46,050 nucleotides of DNA from an uncultured Pedobacter sp. (GTDB lineage Bacteria > Bacteroidota > Bacteroidia > Sphingobacteriales > Sphingobacteriaceae). Every line of letters starts with the position of its first letter. The stretch's first letter is position 1. Of the stretch, positions 42,084-46,050 are shown in pieces. The notes beneath the pieces were generated by a model that made no database searches, was not told the DNA's origin, and was given only the letters and a program-made list of their open reading frames with translations. The stretch covers positions 1-46,050 of the forward strand of contig NZ_CAMLHF010000013.1 of assembly GCF_946479715.1 (NCBI RefSeq), in the 5' to 3' direction. The position numbers and the translations under genes are program-made.

Positions 42084-42590
42084 ATGAGTAATTTGAAATA
42101 TCAGAATATGAATGTAATTAATGAATCAGGTATTCTTGCCATATCAACCAGACTTCAGCGTTTAAGTGAGCAGTTCAGAAAGGATGGTTTTTTGCTTTAT
42201 AAAGCGCATCAAATAGATTTTGAACCTAAGTGGTTCCCTGTTATTTATACCCTGCATTTTAAACCTGTATTAAGTGTTGTGGAACTTGCATCTGAAATTG
42301 GTTATACCCATCCATCCACAATTAGTTTACTTAAGGAGCTAGAAAAACAAAAGATAATACGTTCTAAAAAGGATAAGCAAGATGAGCGGAAAAGGCTCAT
42401 TCTGCTTACCGAAAAAGGTAAAGAACTGCTTAAACAAATGCAGCCTGTATGGGATATAATGGTTTTAGCCTTAACTGAGGTAACAAATACTACCAATAAT
42501 ATCATGAAAGCTATTGCTGAGGTTGAACAAAAACTGGAAGAGCAAAGCTTTTTGGAAAGGGCAAAAAGAATATCGCCACCTGTCAAATAG
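42084..42590 (+). CDS. MarR family transcriptional regulator
   Basis: 168 residues. Winged helix-turn-helix in the middle: LSVVELASEIGYTHPSTISLLKELEKQKII, then the wing SKKDKQDERKRLILLTEKGKELL, with long dimerisation helices at both ends. Probably represses its own operon through the palindrome at 41539-41550. The effector is unknown. Its stop is 3 bases from the convergent lspA stop. Confidence 0.92.
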   Translation: MSNLKYQNMNVINESGILAISTRLQRLSEQFRKDGFLLYKAHQIDFEPKWFPVIYTLHFKPVLSVVELASEIGYTHPSTISLLKELEKQKIIRSKKDKQDERKRLILLTEKGKELLKQMQPVWDIMVLALTEVTNTTNNIMKAIAEVEQKLEEQSFLERAKRISPPVK

Positions 42591-42593
42591 CTT

Positions 42594-43103
42594 TTAAGCT
42601 AATTCTGGGGTGGCTCTTTTAAAATACAAATGGGTTAGTATCATTAGCATACCTATCATGATGGAGACATCTGCAATATTAAATACTCCAGTCTGAAAGA
42701 TTCCAAAATCTATATGTAAAAAGTCTGTAACTGAACCGTATAATAATCTGTCGTATAGATTCCCTATACCACCACCAATTACAAAGCTAACTCCTACAAT
42801 TAGTAACCTCTCCAGTTCGGTTTTACTTAAAATGTAGTAGATGCCAAAGCCAAGTACAACCGATGGCAGTAATGAAAGCAGCACAAACTTTACTGGCACA
42901 GGAAGTGAGTCTCCAGAACTTAAAAAAGCTCCTGAGTTCTCGACCTTAGTTAATGTGAAATTGTTGCTAATGATCTTTATGCTCTCATTATAGTCTACAT
43001 GCTTTCTTACAATACTTTTAGTTACCTGATCGCAACCGATGTTAAACAATACAAGTGATAGAACTAACACCCTTCTAAGAATCTTTCCTGTTATCATTTT
43101 CAT
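42594..43103 (-). CDS. lspA: Lipoprotein signal peptidase (signal peptidase II)
   Basis: 169 residues with four membrane helices. Aspartic-protease dyad: Asp127 (SVTDFLH) and Asp145 (FNIADVS). Conserved blocks: DQVTKS near the N-terminus, VENSGAFLS and GGIGNLYDR. It removes the signal peptide of prolipoproteins in the inner membrane and would process the CotH and DUF1080 lipoproteins of this window. Diverges from the GH31 gene. Confidence 0.94.
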   Translation of the reverse strand: MKMITGKILRRVLVLSLVLFNIGCDQVTKSIVRKHVDYNESIKIISNNFTLTKVENSGAFLSSGDSLPVPVKFVLLSLLPSVVLGFGIYYILSKTELERLLIVGVSFVIGGGIGNLYDRLLYGSVTDFLHIDFGIFQTGVFNIADVSIMIGMLMILTHLYFKRATPELA

Positions 43104-43190
43104 GTGTTAAATACCCGCTTAATATAGTTATATGTTGTGTATGATTAAAGGTAATTGATTTTTTTTACCAGTATGGTGACATATTTAGAA

Positions 43191-43200
43191 CAAACGTTTG
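43191..43200. promoter_or_regulatory. Palindrome CAAACGTTTG before the GH31 gene
   Basis: 10-bp perfect dyad with central CG, 60 bases before the GH31 start. Such dyads are operator-like for LacI-family regulators. The core AAACGTTT is also seen upstream of DUF1080 and AsmA-like genes, but also within coding DNA, so support is limited. Confidence 0.35.
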
Positions 43201-43260
43201 CGCAGGGATATAAAAATATTATTTAACAGATTAGCAAAACACAATCACTTATTCTTATAA

Positions 43261-46050
43261 ATGAGAAAGTTAATTCTATTTTCCCTGATGGCTGTTTTTA
43301 CCTCACAGTCATTTGCTCAAAAATCTGCGCCAGATCCAAAAATCTTTTGGTCAGAAAATTTTAAAAGCGGCAAATTACCAGATGGCTGGCTAAATGTTGA
43401 TAGTAGTAAAAAGGACCTGGCATGGTTAATTACCAATCAGCCATATCCCGGCTCCTATCAATATCAGCAGCAAGCACCTCCTATTGCCTCAAAAAGTCGT
43501 GGCTACCATTTACAGTTTCAGGCAGGCTATTTTGTTGATGAAGATCAACCATCTTGGGTTAAAAAAAAGCAGTATCCTGATACCTGGATGCAGACAGCAG
43601 CCATAGACTGCTCTGGCAAATCCTCTGTAATACTTCGTTTTCAGCATACCTTTAGGTATAATAGCGAATTTGCAGCACCTGGAGCAGGCCTGTATGTTGG
43701 TGTAAGTACTGATGGCAAAAAATGGACCGACTATAATGTAACCAATAATGTGCCTTCTGCAACAGATATGTTTACTCCTATTAATCAGGAAGTAAACGTT
43801 ACTAAAGTGGCTGCTAAACAGCAAAAAGTATATCTTCGATTTTATTGGAAAGGCTATTATAGCTGGTATTGGATGGTGGATGACATTGAATTGGCAGAAG
43901 CTTACAATAAGGATCTTGCTATTACGCGCTTAACATCGCATAACGAAGAAGAAAATACCTTTACTAAAAACGATGTTTTAGCTGTTACAGTTAAAAATAG
44001 TGGTATCGAAAGTATCAAATCAAACTTTAAAGTTGTGGGCACTATTGACGGAAAAAAAGAAATTTCAGCAGATGTTATGGCTAGCAAAAAGCCGATTGCC
44101 AGTGGTGAAGAAATTACTGTTAAATTCCCTGCTGTTGATTTAACTGACAAAGCCACACACAATTTAAGCTTTAGCTTAAAGTTTGATGCGGATGAAAAAC
44201 TTTCTAATAACACCTTAAAAGCAAAAATAAATGCCAAAGAGACTAAAGTTGGAAACCTTACAGACTTTAAAGCTAATGGAAATGAGTTTAATATAGCAGC
44301 AGGGTTTTCAGTTTTTAAAGTGATTTTCTATACTGATGATATTTTCAGAATCTGGATGGCGACAGATGGAGAATTTACCAATCCTGCGGGTAATGATATT
44401 GTTGTTAGCTATGATGTAAAGAATCCTTCTGTTAATTCAACCGATAAGGGTAGTTATTACCAAATAAAAAGTAAGGATTGTATTGTTCGTGTTTACAAGC
44501 AACCACTGCGTTTTGCGATGTACGATGTAACAGATAGCAAACCTATCTGGGAAGAATCAGAGTCAATGTCGTTTGGCGCCAGAACAAAACAAACTATGAA
44601 GCGTCATAATGATGAATATTTTTATGGCGGTGGTATGCAAAATGGTTATTTCTCTCATAGAGATAAAGATATTCTGATTGAAAAAGGTGGAGGCTGGGAT
44701 GATGGCGGAAGAGCTAATCCTGCCCCATTCTATATGTCTACCGCTGGGTACGGGGCATTCAGGAATACCTTTGATGCTGGTAAATATTCTTTCAAGGAAA
44801 CACTTGCGTTTACGCATAATGAAAATCGTTTCGATTGTTTTTATTTCTTCGGACCTACATTAAAACAAATACTTAACGGTTATACTCAAATCACTGGAAG
44901 ACCATTTTTAATGCCGCGTTGGGCTTTAAGCATGGGCGATGCAAACTGCTATAATCGTGGTGTTAAAGGTGATGACAGTAAGAATTATAAAGGAACAGGA
45001 ACAACAGGCACTACACCTGATGTAATAAAATTGGTGGCCGATAAATATATAGAAAACAAAATGCCTCGCGGATGGATCTTGCCTAATGATGGCTATGGTT
45101 GTGGTTATACTAAGTTGGACTCAACCATTGCAGAGTTAAAGAAAAGAGGTTTTTATACTGGTCTTTGGACAGAAAATGGAGTAGAAAAAATTGCCAAAGA
45201 GGTTGGCGAATATGGTTCCAGATTAGCAAAACTTGATGTTGCATGGGTTGGTCCGGGCTATAAATATGCATTAGACGGTTGTAAGGCTGCCTACGAAGGT
45301 ATAGAGAACAATAGTAATGCCCGTGGCTTTATTTGGAGTGTAATGGGCTGGGCTGGTACACAGCGCTATTCAACAGTATGGTCTGGAGATCAAAGTGGTA
45401 ACTGGGAGTATATCCGTTTTCACATTCCGACTATTATTGGTTCCGGGTTGTCTGCTCAAAATGCGGCAACGGGCGATGTGGATGGTATTTTTGGAGGTAG
45501 TGATTCTACTTATGTAAGAGATTTACAATGGAAATGCTTTACTCCTGTTTTAATGGTTATGAGTGGTTGGGCAAAAAAGAACAAACAGCCTTATTTGCAG
45601 GGAGAAGTAAATTCAGCTACCAATAGGAAATACCTGCAATTAAAGATGCGTATGACTCCATATATGTACACTCTTTGCGAAGAGGCTTATGAAACCGGTA
45701 TCCCGGCATCAAGAGCTATGGTTCTTGAGTTTCCCGAGGATGAGGTTACTAAAGGTAAACAAACTCAATATCAGTTCATGAACGGTGAATCATTATTAGT
45801 GGCACCAGTTTATAAAAGTGAGTCCAAAAGAGACAGTATTTATCTGCCCAAAGGGACATGGTATGACTATTGGGATGGTAAGGCTTACACTGGCAACACC
45901 TGGGTGAACAATTATTCCGCGCCTTTAGAAAAACTGCCGCTATTTGTTAAACAAGGTGCAATTATACCCATGTATCCTCAAATGGATTACGATGGAGAGA
46001 AAAAAACTGACAGTTTAACATTAGATATTTACCCATTCCAAAAATCTAAA
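43261..46050 (+). CDS. Secreted GH31 glycoside hydrolase with N-terminal jelly-roll and Ig-like domains (partial)
   Basis: 930 codons to the window edge, no stop. A signal peptide ends at SFAQ (residues 17-20). Residues 22-215 look like a MAM/choice-of-anchor-type jelly roll (GYYSWYWMVDDIELAEA at its end); about 218-330 a CARDB-like Ig domain (DLAITRL..., VTVKNSG); from 331 a GH31 enzyme with the usual N-terminal beta domain and TIM barrel. Likely nucleophile Asp659 (KLDVAWVGPG) and acid/base Asp710 (WSGDQSGNW). GRPFLMPRWALSMGD and LPNDGYGCGYTKLD are distinctive. The sequence resembles the GH31 subgroup that includes alpha-N-acetylgalactosaminidases, but that assignment is tentative. Substrate likely an alpha-linked glycan outside the cytoplasm. 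Confidence 0.85.
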   Translation, partial: MRKLILFSLMAVFTSQSFAQKSAPDPKIFWSENFKSGKLPDGWLNVDSSKKDLAWLITNQPYPGSYQYQQQAPPIASKSRGYHLQFQAGYFVDEDQPSWVKKKQYPDTWMQTAAIDCSGKSSVILRFQHTFRYNSEFAAPGAGLYVGVSTDGKKWTDYNVTNNVPSATDMFTPINQEVNVTKVAAKQQKVYLRFYWKGYYSWYWMVDDIELAEAYNKDLAITRLTSHNEEENTFTKNDVLAVTVKNSGIESIKSNFKVVGTIDGKKEISADVMASKKPIASGEEITVKFPAVDLTDKATHNLSFSLKFDADEKLSNNTLKAKINAKETKVGNLTDFKANGNEFNIAAGFSVFKVIFYTDDIFRIWMATDGEFTNPAGNDIVVSYDVKNPSVNSTDKGSYYQIKSKDCIVRVYKQPLRFAMYDVTDSKPIWEESESMSFGARTKQTMKRHNDEYFYGGGMQNGYFSHRDKDILIEKGGGWDDGGRANPAPFYMSTAGYGAFRNTFDAGKYSFKETLAFTHNENRFDCFYFFGPTLKQILNGYTQITGRPFLMPRWALSMGDANCYNRGVKGDDSKNYKGTGTTGTTPDVIKLVADKYIENKMPRGWILPNDGYGCGYTKLDSTIAELKKRGFYTGLWTENGVEKIAKEVGEYGSRLAKLDVAWVGPGYKYALDGCKAAYEGIENNSNARGFIWSVMGWAGTQRYSTVWSGDQSGNWEYIRFHIPTIIGSGLSAQNAATGDVDGIFGGSDSTYVRDLQWKCFTPVLMVMSGWAKKNKQPYLQGEVNSATNRKYLQLKMRMTPYMYTLCEEAYETGIPASRAMVLEFPEDEVTKGKQTQYQFMNGESLLVAPVYKSESKRDSIYLPKGTWYDYWDGKAYTGNTWVNNYSAPLEKLPLFVKQGAIIPMYPQMDYDGEKKTDSLTLDIYPFQKSK

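Noticed and set aside
43032..43103. LspA N-terminus as a lipoprotein signal (FNIGC)
   Set aside because: The -3 position is not a lipobox residue and the segment is the first membrane helix of LspA with its DQVTKS motif.

Overview
The window looks like chromosomal DNA of a Bacteroidota bacterium, most likely a Sphingobacteriaceae member close to Pedobacter. Evidence: AT-rich sequence, promoters with the TAnnTTTG -7 box, few strong Shine-Dalgarno sequences, CotH, DUF1080, NIPSNAP, GH31 and AsmA families of the Bacteroidota type, and malate:quinone oxidoreductase and arginine decarboxylase of the Bacteroidota form. No rRNA, tRNA, complete transposase, prophage or CRISPR array was found.

Layout. 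1-3.6 kb: a minus-strand cluster (BASS-type transporter, mesD, mesX) for folate-independent methionine synthesis, divergent from an Lrp/AsnC regulator; the shared intergenic region carries copies of one palindrome. 3.6-4.6 kb: a mobile-element scar downstream of mnmE, with an ORF that joins the front half of a zinc-finger/HTH excisionase-like protein to the back half of a hotdog acyl-CoA thioesterase, and a phased 10-bp repeat block. 4.6-13.3 kb: mnmE, AI-2E permease, CotH lipoprotein, argS, arginase and a divergent arginine decarboxylase (arginine use). 13.3-22.7 kb: mixed accessory genes (serine hydrolase, DUF1080 lipoprotein, NIPSNAP, K+ channel, DUF421, RidA, Crp-like regulator, an acidic small protein, a PAS protein with a degenerate histidine-kinase domain, an acyltransferase, Hsp20, a thioesterase). 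22.7-31 kb: FAD-linked oxidase, folB, glutaryl-CoA-dehydrogenase-like enzyme, SRPBCC protein, lysA, a 58-residue membrane protein, aspartokinase, phosphosugar mutase. 31-37 kb: proB-proA-lacI-type operon, OsmC, AsmA-like protein. 37.2-37.8 kb: a gene-free stretch of decayed 11-bp repeats and a long hairpin. 37.8-46 kb: mqo, a semialdehyde dehydrogenase, SRPBCC, a GNAT-MarR pair under a palindromic operator, lspA, and a truncated-by-window secreted GH31 glycosidase.

How genes fit together: methionine (mesDX), arginine/polyamine (argS, arginase, arginine decarboxylase), lysine (aspartokinase, lysA) and proline (proBA) metabolism recur. The least explained items are the putative Lrp operators at mesDX, the chimeric ORF by mnmE, the 58-residue gene that exactly fills the aspartokinase-lysA gap, and the inverted 11-bp repeat region.
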